Notes under the pieces: model-generated | Databases searched by the model: none | Seen by the model: the letters and a program-made list of their open reading frames with translations, nothing else | Told to the model about the DNA's origin: nothing | Shown: positions 17,159 through 26,760 of the stretch, one piece after another | Numbering within the stretch: the first letter of the stretch is position 1 | Layout of the letters: the number at the start of each line of letters is the position of its first letter | Assembly: GCF_003605125.1 (NCBI RefSeq) | Contig: NZ_QPQT01000020.1 | Span: 1 to 64,000 of the forward strand | Length of the DNA stretch: 64,000 bases | Reading direction: 5' to 3' | DNA from: Shewanella algidipiscicola | Lineage (GTDB): Bacteria > Pseudomonadota > Gammaproteobacteria > Enterobacterales > Shewanellaceae | Translations under genes and position numbers: made by a program

Positions 17159-17635
17159 TTAATCCTTTGTTTCAAGCGCTTTGCTCACTGCGGGGTGAAC
17201 AAACTGACTGACATCGCCACCATGCAATGCCACCTCTTTTACTAATGTCGATGAGATGAATGAATTCTCCTCGGCGGGGGTTAAAAACACACTTTCTAAA
17301 TCACCACTTAGGCGTCGATTCATATTGGCCAGCTGAAATTCATATTCAAAATCGGATACGGCTCTCAAGCCACGCACCAAGACACTGGCACGCTGTGCTT
17401 TGGCAAAGTCGACCAATAACCCACTAAAGCCAACAACTTCGACATTATCTAAGTGAGCGGTAACTAACTTAACCAGCTCAACACGCTCTGCCAAAGTAAA
17501 ACGCGGTTGCTTCGAGGGGTTCGCGGCAATACCGATAACCACATGTTTAAATAGCTTAGCGGCCCGCTCTATGAGATCGGCATGGCCATTGGTGATAGGG
17601 TCAAATGTTCCTGGGTAAATCGCTTTCGTGTGCAT
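17159..17635 (-). CDS. coaD: Phosphopantetheine adenylyltransferase CoaD
   Basis: 158 residues, normal length. It makes dephospho-CoA from 4'-phosphopantetheine and ATP. Motifs: YPGTFDPITNGHADLIERA (T/HxGH nucleotide site) and FISSTLVKEVA near the C-terminus. Often next to LPS core genes in gammaproteobacteria, as here. Confidence 0.95.
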   Translation of the reverse strand: MHTKAIYPGTFDPITNGHADLIERAAKLFKHVVIGIAANPSKQPRFTLAERVELVKLVTAHLDNVEVVGFSGLLVDFAKAQRASVLVRGLRAVSDFEYEFQLANMNRRLSGDLESVFLTPAEENSFISSTLVKEVALHGGDVSQFVHPAVSKALETKD

Positions 17636-17997
17636 AATGAACTCACTTTAGCTCACACCGTAATGGCGCATAGTGTAACGATTTTATCCGCTAGAATGAA
17701 CCAATCTTTTTGAGCTGCATCTCCAGCAAATGGAGACCTCACCCCGCGCTTGGTTACTACTGCTATCACTGACTTAAAATCCCGATATCCATACCAAACA
17801 GATTAAGCTAACTTAATCAATTTCCCTGAATAAACTTAGATCACGCCAGCATATCTAGTGCTTAAAACGCAGATCAAAGCCGTTATAATTGTTATACTGC
17901 TGCAAATTTTATCCTGTCTCAGGCGGTTCGAGAGTGATAATCACGAACAAGACAGGGGTTCGCTTGACGTAATAAACTGTAGTTGGTTGATTTTTAT
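17636..17997 (+). promoter_or_regulatory. Divergent intergenic region with structured leader of the LPS core operon
   Basis: No gene seen. -10-like TATAAT (about 17884) and TATACT (about 17893) precede a hairpin: CCTGTCT (17913-17919) pairs with AGACAGG (17950-17956), and GTTCG (17926-17930) with CGAAC (17944-17948). GGCGGTTCGAG at 17922-17932 shares its first six bases with the RfaH ops element GGCGGTAG; this match is weak. No T-run follows the hairpin. Confidence 0.4.
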
Positions 17998-19014
17998 ATG
18001 ATAAAAAGAGTATTACTGATAAAACACGACAAGATAGGGGACTTTGTCCTCACTTGGCCGTCTTTGTATCTGCTCAAAATGGCATTACCCCAAGCCAGCA
18101 TTGAAGTATTTGTCTCTCCAGCAGTCAAAACCTTTGCCCAAGCGTGCCCTTATATTGACCATGTCATCGTCGATAATGGCGACGACGCCGCCATCAGCCA
18201 ACAATTTGCCGAGCGCCAATATGATGCGATTTTAGTTTCATTATCTGAGTGGCGCACCTATAAGCTTATCCGCCATTTAGATGTGCCTTACAAGCTGGCT
18301 CCTAAGCACGCTTGGTTTCAGTATCTTTATCGTCATAGAGCCAATGTCACCTACCGTAAAGATGAGCCCTGCTGGCGTGGCAGCTGCATGCTTGTTGAGC
18401 ACTTTTTACGTCATCACGGCTATCCTATCCCTGCATTGCCCAAACAATATTGGGATATGAGTCAACACAGACAGCAATGGCAGCAATATTATGGTCAACA
18501 AGGTAATGAGTTATTAATTTTTGCTCATGCTGGTACTGGAGGCTCTTCTGGTGCTTTAGCGCCAGCAGATTTTGCTGCCCTGCTGCGGAAGATAAATCAG
18601 CAGACTCAACGAGATTGCAAGTTTGTTCTCACCTTTAGTGGTGACGAAGAGGTGCTGGCGCAAGCAATTTATGACAACTTACGCCAAGATGATATTAAAG
18701 TGGTGCTGGCTAAGCCACTGCCCAGCTTAGCCGACTTTGCAGAGTCCATCGTCGCGGCGGATATGTTTATCGCGGGCTCAACCGGGCCCTTGCATCTAGC
18801 CGGCTTACATGACGTCCCCACAGTGGGCTTTTATGCGGGTAGACGCTCAGCACCCAAGATACGCTGGCAAACGTTAACCCAAAGCCACAAACGTTTAGCG
18901 TTTACCCCACCGGTAGGCAAACGAACCGGCCGTAATATGGCGCTGATAGATTTTGATGCCGCCGCCAACGAAATCGCGGCTTTTTTAGATACTCATTACG
19001 CGGATCAGCAATAA
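17998..19014 (+). CDS. Glycosyltransferase family 9 (heptosyltransferase-like)
   Basis: About 338 residues from the ATG at 17998; a TTG at 17983 is also open. The N-terminus MIKRVLLIKHDKIGDFVLTWPSL is the GT9 opening with the conserved Asp. The C-terminal half has IVAADMFIAGSTGPLHLAGLHDVPTVGFYAGR, the ADP-heptose site region. It should add heptose or another sugar to the LPS inner core at the inner face of the membrane. First gene of the plus-strand LPS arm, followed by hldD. Confidence 0.85.
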   Translation: MIKRVLLIKHDKIGDFVLTWPSLYLLKMALPQASIEVFVSPAVKTFAQACPYIDHVIVDNGDDAAISQQFAERQYDAILVSLSEWRTYKLIRHLDVPYKLAPKHAWFQYLYRHRANVTYRKDEPCWRGSCMLVEHFLRHHGYPIPALPKQYWDMSQHRQQWQQYYGQQGNELLIFAHAGTGGSSGALAPADFAALLRKINQQTQRDCKFVLTFSGDEEVLAQAIYDNLRQDDIKVVLAKPLPSLADFAESIVAADMFIAGSTGPLHLAGLHDVPTVGFYAGRRSAPKIRWQTLTQSHKRLAFTPPVGKRTGRNMALIDFDAAANEIAAFLDTHYADQQ

Positions 19015-19074
19015 GCAATCGAGCTTCATCATTGCGCTTATCCTTAGATTTGCTAAAAAATTTGGAAGAATAAT

Positions 19075-20028
19075 ATGATAGTAGTGACAGGTGCAGCAGG
19101 ATTTATTGGTAGTAACTTGGTCAAGGCCCTCAACGACATGGGCCGCAGCGATATTATCGCGGTAGACGATCTGACCGATGGCACAAAAATGTTCAATCTG
19201 GCCGATTGTGAAATTGCCGATTATCTCGATAAAGATGATTTTCTTGCCAAAATAACCAGTGGCATGTTCGACAACCAACTCGAAGTGATTTTTCATCAAG
19301 GCGCGTGCTCTTCTACCACAGAGTGGGATGGCAAGTTTATGATGACCAATAATTATGAGTATTCTAAGGTGTTAATGCACTTTAGTACCCAAAATAACTG
19401 CCAGTTTATTTATGCCTCATCGGCATCGGTTTATGGCGGCAGTGACAAGTTTATCGAGCAGCGTGAGTTAGAAAAACCACTTAACGTTTATGCCTATTCT
19501 AAGTTTTTATTCGACCAATATGTGAGAAGACAAAACGTTAACACCCAAGTCGCTGGCCTGCGTTACTTCAACGTTTACGGACCTCGCGAGCAACACAAGG
19601 GTGGCATGGCCAGCGTAGCTTTTCATTTTAATAATCAGATCAATGCTAACGGCATCTGTCGTCTGTTCGAAGGCATCGATGGTTACGACAATGGTGAGCA
19701 ATTACGTGATTTTGTCTATGTTGAAGATGTGGTAAAAGTTAACTTGTGGTTATGGCAAAACCCCAGTATTTCAGGGGTATACAACTGCGGTACCGGCCAA
19801 GCACAGAGCTTTAATGATGTCGCCAACGCCGTTATCGACTATCACGCTAAAGGCCAAATTGAGTACATCCCCTTCCCCGATAAGTTAAAAGGCGCCTACC
19901 AGAGTTACACCCAAGCCGACTTGACTCAACTACGGGCGGCAGGCTACACAGACGCGTTTAAGACTGTTGAGCAGGCCGTGCCTGAATACCTAAACTGGCT
20001 TAAAACACAGCATTTCATTGGCCAATGA
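19075..20028 (+). CDS. hldD: ADP-L-glycero-D-manno-heptose 6-epimerase HldD
   Basis: 317 residues. It converts ADP-D-glycero- to ADP-L-glycero-D-manno-heptose, the donor for the heptosyltransferases around it. NAD site VVTGAAGFIGSNLVKAL, catalytic SSASVYGG and YAYSKFLFDQYV (YxxxK), YFNVYGPREQHKG and LRDFVYVEDVV are all present and the length is normal. Confidence 0.96.
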   Translation: MIVVTGAAGFIGSNLVKALNDMGRSDIIAVDDLTDGTKMFNLADCEIADYLDKDDFLAKITSGMFDNQLEVIFHQGACSSTTEWDGKFMMTNNYEYSKVLMHFSTQNNCQFIYASSASVYGGSDKFIEQRELEKPLNVYAYSKFLFDQYVRRQNVNTQVAGLRYFNVYGPREQHKGGMASVAFHFNNQINANGICRLFEGIDGYDNGEQLRDFVYVEDVVKVNLWLWQNPSISGVYNCGTGQAQSFNDVANAVIDYHAKGQIEYIPFPDKLKGAYQSYTQADLTQLRAAGYTDAFKTVEQAVPEYLNWLKTQHFIGQ

Positions 20029-20059
20029 TCTGCCTGTTCACCGTACCTAATTCTGCAAC

Positions 20060-20917
20060 ATGGACACAATGATGAAAAAAGCTATTTTCACTCTTGCTAT
20101 TGGCGATGACAATCCGATGTATCGTGCGGCGTTACTGAGCTTTGAGCTGTATGCTAAAAAAGTCGGGGCCGATCTCATTGTATCAAAAGAGCTGCATTAC
20201 CCGATCACGATTAGCGAGCCTAAACATACTGCAAGCCCTGCATGGACAGAAAAGCTCTATATTAAAGAGCTACTTAAAGAATATGATCGGGTTTTATATG
20301 TCGATGCCGACATCATCATAACCCCAGATGCTAACAATATTTTTGAGGTGTACGATGACCTCGAAACCCTGTATCTGTTTAATGAAGGTGAGTTACTCGA
20401 ACGCCAACCAGTTATCGATAAAATTACCCACATCATGGGTGACCTACCCAATTGGCCTCAGGTTAATCAACGTCCTGTGTACTACAACTTAGGCTGCATG
20501 CTGATCTCAAAGCAGTGCCCTTTATTTGAAATTGCACAGTTAGATGATTTACAAAAAATATGTAATCACATTAAGTATTACGAGCAAACCTATGTTAACT
20601 ACCTTATTCATAGAGATAATTTAAAGCATCAAAGCATTTCTGCCGAATTTAACAGAATGGATGTATTAGGTCTCGATGGTTACAAGCAGGCTAGCTTTAT
20701 TCATTATGCTGGACGAGGATATACCAACTCATCGCTAAAGCGCGAAGTAAGGTTTATCAATGACTTCTGTGAACTGTTCGACCAGCACCTTGATAGCGAA
20801 ATGCTAGCAGATCTGCAACAAGCAGGATGGCAGCTGTTTATTGATAAAGCGCATAAACGCTATAAATTGCCCAAACCAATTATCAATGCGCTAGCTAAAA
20901 GCTTCGTCACCATCTAA
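20060..20917 (+). CDS. Glycosyltransferase, family 8-like (GT-A fold)
   Basis: 285 residues. The DxD metal site is in RVLYVDADIIITPDANN (about 75-92), and LGCMLISKQ and FIHYAGRGY fit the GT8/glycogenin-like fold. Donor and acceptor unknown; position in the core cluster suggests an outer-core hexose. ATGs at 20060, 20069 and 20072 are all possible. Confidence 0.75.
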   Translation: MDTMMKKAIFTLAIGDDNPMYRAALLSFELYAKKVGADLIVSKELHYPITISEPKHTASPAWTEKLYIKELLKEYDRVLYVDADIIITPDANNIFEVYDDLETLYLFNEGELLERQPVIDKITHIMGDLPNWPQVNQRPVYYNLGCMLISKQCPLFEIAQLDDLQKICNHIKYYEQTYVNYLIHRDNLKHQSISAEFNRMDVLGLDGYKQASFIHYAGRGYTNSSLKREVRFINDFCELFDQHLDSEMLADLQQAGWQLFIDKAHKRYKLPKPIINALAKSFVTI

Positions 20918-20935
20918 CGAATAAGACAGATCATC

Positions 20936-21712
20936 ATGCTGAAATACAAAGTATTTGTGATTAACTTGGCCCGCTCGCCAGAACGTATGGCTCGTATAAG
21001 CCAGCAGTTAGCAGACGCCAACGTCCCCTTTGAGCGCATCGAAGGAGTCGATGGTAATTTGCTCTCAGATGCCGAGATTGAACACGTATCACCGGCCGCT
21101 TTAGTCAGAAAACATTATTACAGAGCACTAAATAAGGGCGAAGTCGGCTGCAGTTTAAGCCATAAAAAAGCCTGGCAACAGATAGTCGATGACCAATTGG
21201 ATTTCGCTTTTATTTTAGAAGATGATATCGATCTTGAAAGCAACTTTGCCGATGTAGTCGAGCTGATGGCTGGGCTACCTCACGCCAACTGGGACTTTAT
21301 TAAACTGTATCCGTTACGCAAGGGAAGTCCTAAAAATATTCGTCAATCGGTTGCTTATCGGCAACACCAATTTATTAGCTACCATAAGTTTCCTCTCAGC
21401 GCGGTAGCGCAGGTGATTAGCCATCAGGGGGCAACTAGACTATTGCAACACATGCCCTATGTGGTGCAACCGGTCGATGGTCATTTAAAATCGTGGTGGT
21501 CACTAGGTATCTATCCATTTGGTTTAATTCCTTATTGTGTCTCAGTCGATTTACAAGGACAATCAGATATTAACCCGACGGGTGGACTAGAGAAACTCCC
21601 ACAACGTCGTCTGCATAAATTATATTTAAATTGGCAACGTGCCTTTATGCGACTGGTGTCTACACCCAAATTAGATAACGCTTTTAGCTTATTTAGTAAA
21701 AGCCTGAAGTAA
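20936..21712 (+). CDS. Glycosyltransferase family 25 (LPS biosynthesis protein)
   Basis: 258 residues with the family opening KVFVINLARSPERMARI, FERIEGVDG, EVGCSLSHKKAWQQIV and the metal site FILEDDIDL. GT25 enzymes add galactose-type sugars to LPS or LOS. It starts 18 bp after the previous transferase and ends 8 bp before the next one. Confidence 0.85.
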   Translation: MLKYKVFVINLARSPERMARISQQLADANVPFERIEGVDGNLLSDAEIEHVSPAALVRKHYYRALNKGEVGCSLSHKKAWQQIVDDQLDFAFILEDDIDLESNFADVVELMAGLPHANWDFIKLYPLRKGSPKNIRQSVAYRQHQFISYHKFPLSAVAQVISHQGATRLLQHMPYVVQPVDGHLKSWWSLGIYPFGLIPYCVSVDLQGQSDINPTGGLEKLPQRRLHKLYLNWQRAFMRLVSTPKLDNAFSLFSKSLK

Positions 21713-21720
21713 GGATTTAT

Positions 21721-22857
21721 GTGGCTGCTTTAATTAATCACTCAACCTTACAGGGCGCCAAGCGCCTTCTATATATGACTCACCTCGCCATTGGTGACTT
21801 TGTTTACCAAGGCGTGTGGTTACGCGCTTTAAAAGCAAAATACCCACATTTAACCATCGACATTTGGTTTGACGATTGCCGTACCAAACCCCATGACTGG
21901 GCTACAGGACGTAATAAGATTTTAGGGGAGTGGATTGACGCCATTGGTGACTTTAACGAAACCTACCCCATTGTCAGCAACCTAGATGAACGCCAAGCGG
22001 CCATCAAGCGTGCCCAAGGTAAGCAATACGATACGATCGTCTTTATTGGTAAAAATAGACCCGAGCAATTTGCCAAAATTGCTCGACAAATTTCGCCAAC
22101 CGCCACCATAGTCGCCTCCAAAAGTGGCAGCCTTCTCGGTACGATTAAAGGCCACCAATACTTTAAAAAGCTAGATGCGACCTTTAACTACGATAAGCTT
22201 GCCAGCAATAGCCAACATGTCACCGATCTTTACCGTCAGTGCTTTAACATCGCCTTGGGATTGGAAACCAAAGATCTGCTTGATGGCAAAACCCAGCTTA
22301 GTATCGATATCAAACCTCAATACCGCGACAGCGTAAAACCACTTATTACAGCGTTAACCGATAACGATGCTGATAAGTTAGTGGTGTTTATCAACCACCT
22401 CTCTACCGCAACCAAAAAAGACTACCCTTGGGAGCAAGTCAAAGCCCTGCTACTGCAACTCAATCACCAATTTAACAATCTGGTCTTTGTCATTAATACT
22501 CCGCCAGATCAGCTACGTGCAGTCGAAGAGGCGATCAGTCAAGATGTCGCTTTGAAACCATTGCCCATACTCACCTTCACAGCACTTAATAACTTTTTCG
22601 AGCTACCGGCATTGATTGGTCTGTGCGATATCGTGATCAGTGTCGACACTGCAACCGCGCATTTAGCCGTTTGCATGGGCAAACCACAAGTGACTATCAT
22701 GGCGAGCGATTTTAAGCTGTGGCAACCTTTAGGCGATAGCCTAGTTTTAGAGGGTAAGGGTAAGGCTAAATCTGTGACGCCAGAGCAAGTTTGTAAGGCG
22801 TTTTCATGCCAAGTTGAAGCTCATTTTAACGGCACTGGCAAGTATCAGCCCCGTTAA
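21721..22857 (+). CDS. Glycosyltransferase family 9-like protein (heptosyltransferase family)
   Basis: 378 residues from a GTG at 21721 with AAGGA 5 bp upstream; an ATG at 21719 overlaps it out of frame. The C-terminal half shows VVFINHLSTATKKDYPWEQV and LIGLCDIVISVDTATAHLAVCMGKP, the GT9 sugar-nucleotide region. The N-terminus (MTHLAIGDFVYQGVWLRALKAKYP) keeps the GD of the family. Last gene of the plus-strand LPS arm. Confidence 0.75.
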   Translation: MAALINHSTLQGAKRLLYMTHLAIGDFVYQGVWLRALKAKYPHLTIDIWFDDCRTKPHDWATGRNKILGEWIDAIGDFNETYPIVSNLDERQAAIKRAQGKQYDTIVFIGKNRPEQFAKIARQISPTATIVASKSGSLLGTIKGHQYFKKLDATFNYDKLASNSQHVTDLYRQCFNIALGLETKDLLDGKTQLSIDIKPQYRDSVKPLITALTDNDADKLVVFINHLSTATKKDYPWEQVKALLLQLNHQFNNLVFVINTPPDQLRAVEEAISQDVALKPLPILTFTALNNFFELPALIGLCDIVISVDTATAHLAVCMGKPQVTIMASDFKLWQPLGDSLVLEGKGKAKSVTPEQVCKAFSCQVEAHFNGTGKYQPR

Positions 22858-22900
22858 CCCACTGGTCACTAAACGCAGGTGTAGAGCGTTACCATCCAAG

Positions 22901-22920
22901 GTGAGACTCTACGGTCTCAC
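22901..22920. other. Hairpin between convergent LPS genes
   Basis: GTGAGAC, loop TCTACG, GTCTCAC: a perfect 7-bp stem between the convergent arms, without a T-run. It may act as a weak or Rho-assisted terminator. Confidence 0.4.
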
Positions 22921-22981
22921 TGAGCTTAAGCACATGTATTATTTGACCATTCTTGATAGCTAGCGTGTGGGGTAATAATGA

Positions 22982-24121
22982 TTAAAGCACGCCGCTAGAG
23001 GATAGTGAGTTTGATTGATCCGACTCAGATTGCACATCACACAGGGTCAAATAAGCCTGAGTTATCTCAGCTATTGCCACACGATCAAACATATCAATGT
23101 GAGTAATATCGGGATAAGCCATTAATGCGCTATCCATGGCTTGGCTCAACGCCACAGCATCTCGTCTCGGCACCAGATATTGGGCTAACCCCTGAGTTAA
23201 GATCTCATCGGGCCCATGAGGGCAGCGGGTACTCACCACTGGCGTGTTACAAACAAGCCCTTCGAGCAGCACATTACCAAACCCCTCATAATCAGAGCTC
23301 AGCACCAGCAATTTGGCTTGCTTTATCCAAGGAAACGGGTTGGCCTGAAAACCGGGGCAGATCACTCGGTCGGCGACGCCATGCTTTTTAGCCAATTTAA
23401 GCGCCTTTTTCGGATTATTACATAATAGGACTAACGGCAATGGCTGGCGCATCTTGGCTAAGGCTTTAAATAAAATATCGTGACGTTTCTGCTTAGCCAC
23501 TCGTCCGACATGGATAAGATAATCGCCTTGAGGAATGTCGCTATTCTCCTCGTCGGCTCGCGCACGGATCTGCGCAATATCAAACGGATTGTAGATGGTA
23601 CGAATTGAGGCGGGGCTTACTCGCTTCGATTGCACAATTTCACGCTCAATCCCTTTGGACACAGTCACCAAGTGCTGACCATTAAGCGCTTTTTTGGCTC
23701 GTAGCATATTAAAATAAGCCAAGGGACCTAGCTTTAATTGGCGGGTTAACTCCTCTTCAATCGAGTTATGGATCACGCAGTAAAGCGGAGTGATGCTGGC
23801 CTTGGTAAATAATAAATTGGTCTTATCTAAATTGGATAAAAACAGATCGAATTGACCAAACTGATCGATAAGCCCCTCTACCCATTGCTGCACTTGGGCC
23901 ACAGAATGACGCAGGCGCCATAGACTATCGATCTGTTTCTGCTCTGGCGAGAAACAAAAATGCACTGGAATATCATCAGGTAACTGGTAGTCACAATTAG
24001 GCATTAGCACTAAGAGGTGAGGCTCATGACCTAGTTTTTTGAGCTGAGCCGCGAGAGTTAATACAATTTTTTCTGCTCCGCCACCCGCTAAACTGTCTAT
24101 GGCGATGCCAATACGCTTCAT
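22982..24121 (-). CDS. Glycosyltransferase family 4
   Basis: About 379 residues from the ATG at 24121, whose ATGA overlaps the stop of the upstream gene; a GTG at 24127 would add two residues. The N-terminus RIGIAIDSLAGGGAEKIVLTLA and the C-terminal motif VLSSDYEGFGNVLLEGLVCNTPVVS (EX7E) are classic GT4. Also IHVGRVAKQKRHDILFKAL. Probably adds an LPS core or O-chain sugar; specificity unknown. Confidence 0.88.
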   Translation of the reverse strand: MKRIGIAIDSLAGGGAEKIVLTLAAQLKKLGHEPHLLVLMPNCDYQLPDDIPVHFCFSPEQKQIDSLWRLRHSVAQVQQWVEGLIDQFGQFDLFLSNLDKTNLLFTKASITPLYCVIHNSIEEELTRQLKLGPLAYFNMLRAKKALNGQHLVTVSKGIEREIVQSKRVSPASIRTIYNPFDIAQIRARADEENSDIPQGDYLIHVGRVAKQKRHDILFKALAKMRQPLPLVLLCNNPKKALKLAKKHGVADRVICPGFQANPFPWIKQAKLLVLSSDYEGFGNVLLEGLVCNTPVVSTRCPHGPDEILTQGLAQYLVPRRDAVALSQAMDSALMAYPDITHIDMFDRVAIAEITQAYLTLCDVQSESDQSNSLSSSGVL

Positions 24122-25194
24122 TTGCACAAGGGATATCCTAGTAAGCGGGAAATTTCAGCCATACAAATATCTAACCCTTTTGCCTCTGCTACTTGCTGCA
24201 TCTGCAGAGTTAATTGCTTGGCGGTATCCTCTTGCAGTAATCGCATGACCTGCTCACTCATGGCTCCAACTTCAGGGTCACAGCCAAGCGCCAAGTGTTT
24301 TGCAGTGCACTGCTTTATACGGCTAGGTTGATCTTTCGACACCGCCACGGCTAGCGTAGGCACGTTCAGTGCGATCGCCTGCAACAGCGTATCTCCCCCA
24401 CTCAATACCGCCGCCTTAGCGCCATCAAGTAAATTAATAAAATCATCAGTATTGAGCTGCTTAATGGCGGTAACCCCCTCAAACTCAGGCAAGGCTTTAG
24501 GGTAATTCGGACCAAACACCATCAAACTTGGCACGCCAGTTTGCTTAAACACCGCCTGCGCCGCCTGCGCAAACAGATCGGCGGCTAACACACCTTTCAA
24601 CTTATGCCCACCGGAACCGGCACTGTAGAGCAGATATTGCTTAGGGTTAACCTGATAGAGTTGCTGCAAAGCCGCTTGCTCGGCTTGAGTGGGGTTAGCG
24701 AAGATTGAACCAGTAAAAATAGGCTGCTCACGTTTAATTAAATTTAGCTTGAGCTTATCCAACCAATTAATATCGCCAATCACAAATTCAGGTTGCACAA
24801 CCCAATGACTGTCGGTCACCAATGCGCGCTCAATCCTCATGCCTCGAGCCCGCTTGCGGCGATGCTGGCTGATAAACACCACCTTTGCCCCATGTAAATT
24901 GGCGTGTTTAAGCTGGGCTTTGCGACCCGACGCATCAAAAATTACCACATCGGGCTTAAATTGCGTGATCAGCTGATTGACGGCGGTGATATGTTTTGTC
25001 GGTGTGTCATCGACTAAATGGGCACGATAAGGGCAAGACTGAGCATATGGAGCATGACTATTGAGCACAAATTCAACTCGGGCATTAGGCCAGCGTTTAC
25101 ACACCTCATCGGCGACAATTTTTGAGCGCATATACTCTCCAATTCCCTCTTCGGAGGAAACTGGGACAAACAGAAATTTTGGCGCTATCGACAT
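24118..25194 (-). CDS. MurG-like (GT-B) glycosyltransferase-like protein
   Basis: 358 residues. A glycine-rich N-terminus FVPVSSEEGIGEYMRS, PDVVIFDASGRKAQLKHANLHGAKVVFISQHRRK and the C-terminal LLDGAKAAVLSGGDTLLQAIALNVPTLAVAVSKDQ resemble the nucleotide-sugar lobe of MurG/GT28 or PseG-type proteins. Coupled by a 4-bp overlap to the GT4 gene. The reaction cannot be named. Confidence 0.6.
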   Translation of the reverse strand: MSIAPKFLFVPVSSEEGIGEYMRSKIVADEVCKRWPNARVEFVLNSHAPYAQSCPYRAHLVDDTPTKHITAVNQLITQFKPDVVIFDASGRKAQLKHANLHGAKVVFISQHRRKRARGMRIERALVTDSHWVVQPEFVIGDINWLDKLKLNLIKREQPIFTGSIFANPTQAEQAALQQLYQVNPKQYLLYSAGSGGHKLKGVLAADLFAQAAQAVFKQTGVPSLMVFGPNYPKALPEFEGVTAIKQLNTDDFINLLDGAKAAVLSGGDTLLQAIALNVPTLAVAVSKDQPSRIKQCTAKHLALGCDPEVGAMSEQVMRLLQEDTAKQLTLQMQQVAEAKGLDICMAEISRLLGYPLCK

Positions 25195-25306
25195 TCACTC
25201 TATCCCTATTGCTTCACCACGTAAGCAACCCTTAAGATGCTGGGTACCTAGTTATTATGACCCACTGCAACTTGCCTAAGTAAGCACAGTGCTCGTCAGT
25301 TTACCA

Positions 25307-26350
25307 TTAGTGACTTAATCGTTGCGAGAGCTGATTAAAGCGGGCAAGCACGCTCTCGACACTAATCATCTGCATCAGCTGGGCACCTTTTGCGCGAGTG
25401 CCCCAAGCCACATCCCCCGATGTTTGTGCCTTGACGGCTTCATCATAAACACTCACGACTAAATCTAAGCAAGTATAGGGGCCTGTGCGTCCAGGATTAG
25501 AGTGCGCATACAAACCGATCACTGGAGTGCCTTGAGTGACAGCCATATGAGCTGGGCCGGTGTCGGGCGCAAGTACCATAGAGGCCTGTTTGAGCACGGC
25601 CAATAATTGCGTTAAAGAGGTGTGCCCGACTTGATTATCTAACTCATGCTTGGCAAAGCCTTGAATTGCATTCGCTAAGTCTCGCTCTAACGCTGTCGGC
25701 CCGCCGCACAACATGACGTGATAACCTTGCGCGACCGCATAATCGGCAACCGCGGCATAACGTTCGGGTAGCCAATTACGCTCGGCTTTACTGGCTGCAG
25801 GGCAGATAACTAAGGTGCTTTGGCCGCTGGGGATCAAATTTTGGGCAAATTCAGTATCAGAGACTGGGACTGGAATATTCCACGATGGCTGTAAATCGGT
25901 TACCCCTACAGCTTTAGCAAACCCCATAAAACCGTCTAACACATGGGGAGTCGCTAACGGCGCAACCCGCCGATTGGTCACCAACCATTGGCCCTCTTTA
26001 GCCCTAGCGCGATCGAATCCCAAACGGTATGTTGCGCTAATGGCCAATGAAGCAATCGTTGCCCGCAGCGCCACCTGCATATGCAACAACACATCAAAAT
26101 GCTGCCTTGCTAAGGCACGCTTAAGATTAAGATAACTTCGCCAGCCTTGTGACTTATCGAACACCACAAACTGCACCCCAGGTAGATGCTTAAGCAATTG
26201 ATATTCCACCTTACCTATCACCCAAGTGATCTCAAGATGAGGATATTGCCGCTGGATCGCCTGCACCATGGCTACGGCATGACACACATCGCCAATGGCC
26301 GATAAACGAAGCAAACATAAAGAGTGGGCGGACTGTAAATTTAAGCTCAT
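25307..26350 (-). CDS. LPS heptosyltransferase (GT9, WaaC/WaaF family)
   Basis: 347 residues. SLCLLRLSAIGDVCHAVAMVQAIQRQYP at the N-terminus, LLHMQVALRATIASLAI, VICPAASKAERNWLPERYAAVA and MVLAPDTGPAHMAVTQGTPVIGLYAHSNPGRTGPY match heptosyltransferase I-type enzymes, which add heptose to Kdo2-lipid A. It is the closest to WaaC of the three GT9 genes here. Confidence 0.82.
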   Translation of the reverse strand: MSLNLQSAHSLCLLRLSAIGDVCHAVAMVQAIQRQYPHLEITWVIGKVEYQLLKHLPGVQFVVFDKSQGWRSYLNLKRALARQHFDVLLHMQVALRATIASLAISATYRLGFDRARAKEGQWLVTNRRVAPLATPHVLDGFMGFAKAVGVTDLQPSWNIPVPVSDTEFAQNLIPSGQSTLVICPAASKAERNWLPERYAAVADYAVAQGYHVMLCGGPTALERDLANAIQGFAKHELDNQVGHTSLTQLLAVLKQASMVLAPDTGPAHMAVTQGTPVIGLYAHSNPGRTGPYTCLDLVVSVYDEAVKAQTSGDVAWGTRAKGAQLMQMISVESVLARFNQLSQRLSH

Positions 26351-26760
26351 AAGATTTCAGGGTTCACTGGGATTAATAGCCGTTAAAGATCCGCAACGAG
26401 TTTAATGTAGAATGCCGCTAGGTTCCATGTTTAGCCCCTAAAACAGCGGAAATAGCCTTAAGCGCGCTATTTGCCCTGTAGCCAAAAGATCCAAGGGATC
26501 GCATTGGTAGGCGCCCCAGACAGCCAAAGAGTATGGCGGCGTATTTTGCTTGCGCCCTTTATTCCCTATATAACCTGACAATTTTCCGCGTATATAGCAC
26601 TCTCTACAGGCTCACAATCTGGCTCACGGAGATCAAGGCAAGTGATCGCTTGTCCAAGCTAGGAGAGAAGAATATCAACACTGTGATTCAAGCACTTAAA
26701 CAGTCGGTGAAACAGTTCTGCTCGACACTGAAGATCAGTTACAATTAAGCCATTCGCTTA
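26351..26760 (+). other. Intergenic region upstream of kdkA; no gene supported
   Basis: A 410-bp divergent spacer. A 71-codon frame at 26533-26748 has no recognisable motif and poor support. A TACAAT at about 26738 could be a -10 for kdkA. No strong hairpin was seen. Confidence 0.4.

Noticed and set aside
17922..17932. RfaH ops/JUMPstart element
   Set aside because: Only GGCGGT agrees and the rest of the JUMPstart sequence is missing; kept only as a weak note.
26533..26748. 71-codon ORF upstream of kdkA
   Set aside because: No recognisable motif, irregular composition, no RBS and located in a divergent promoter region.
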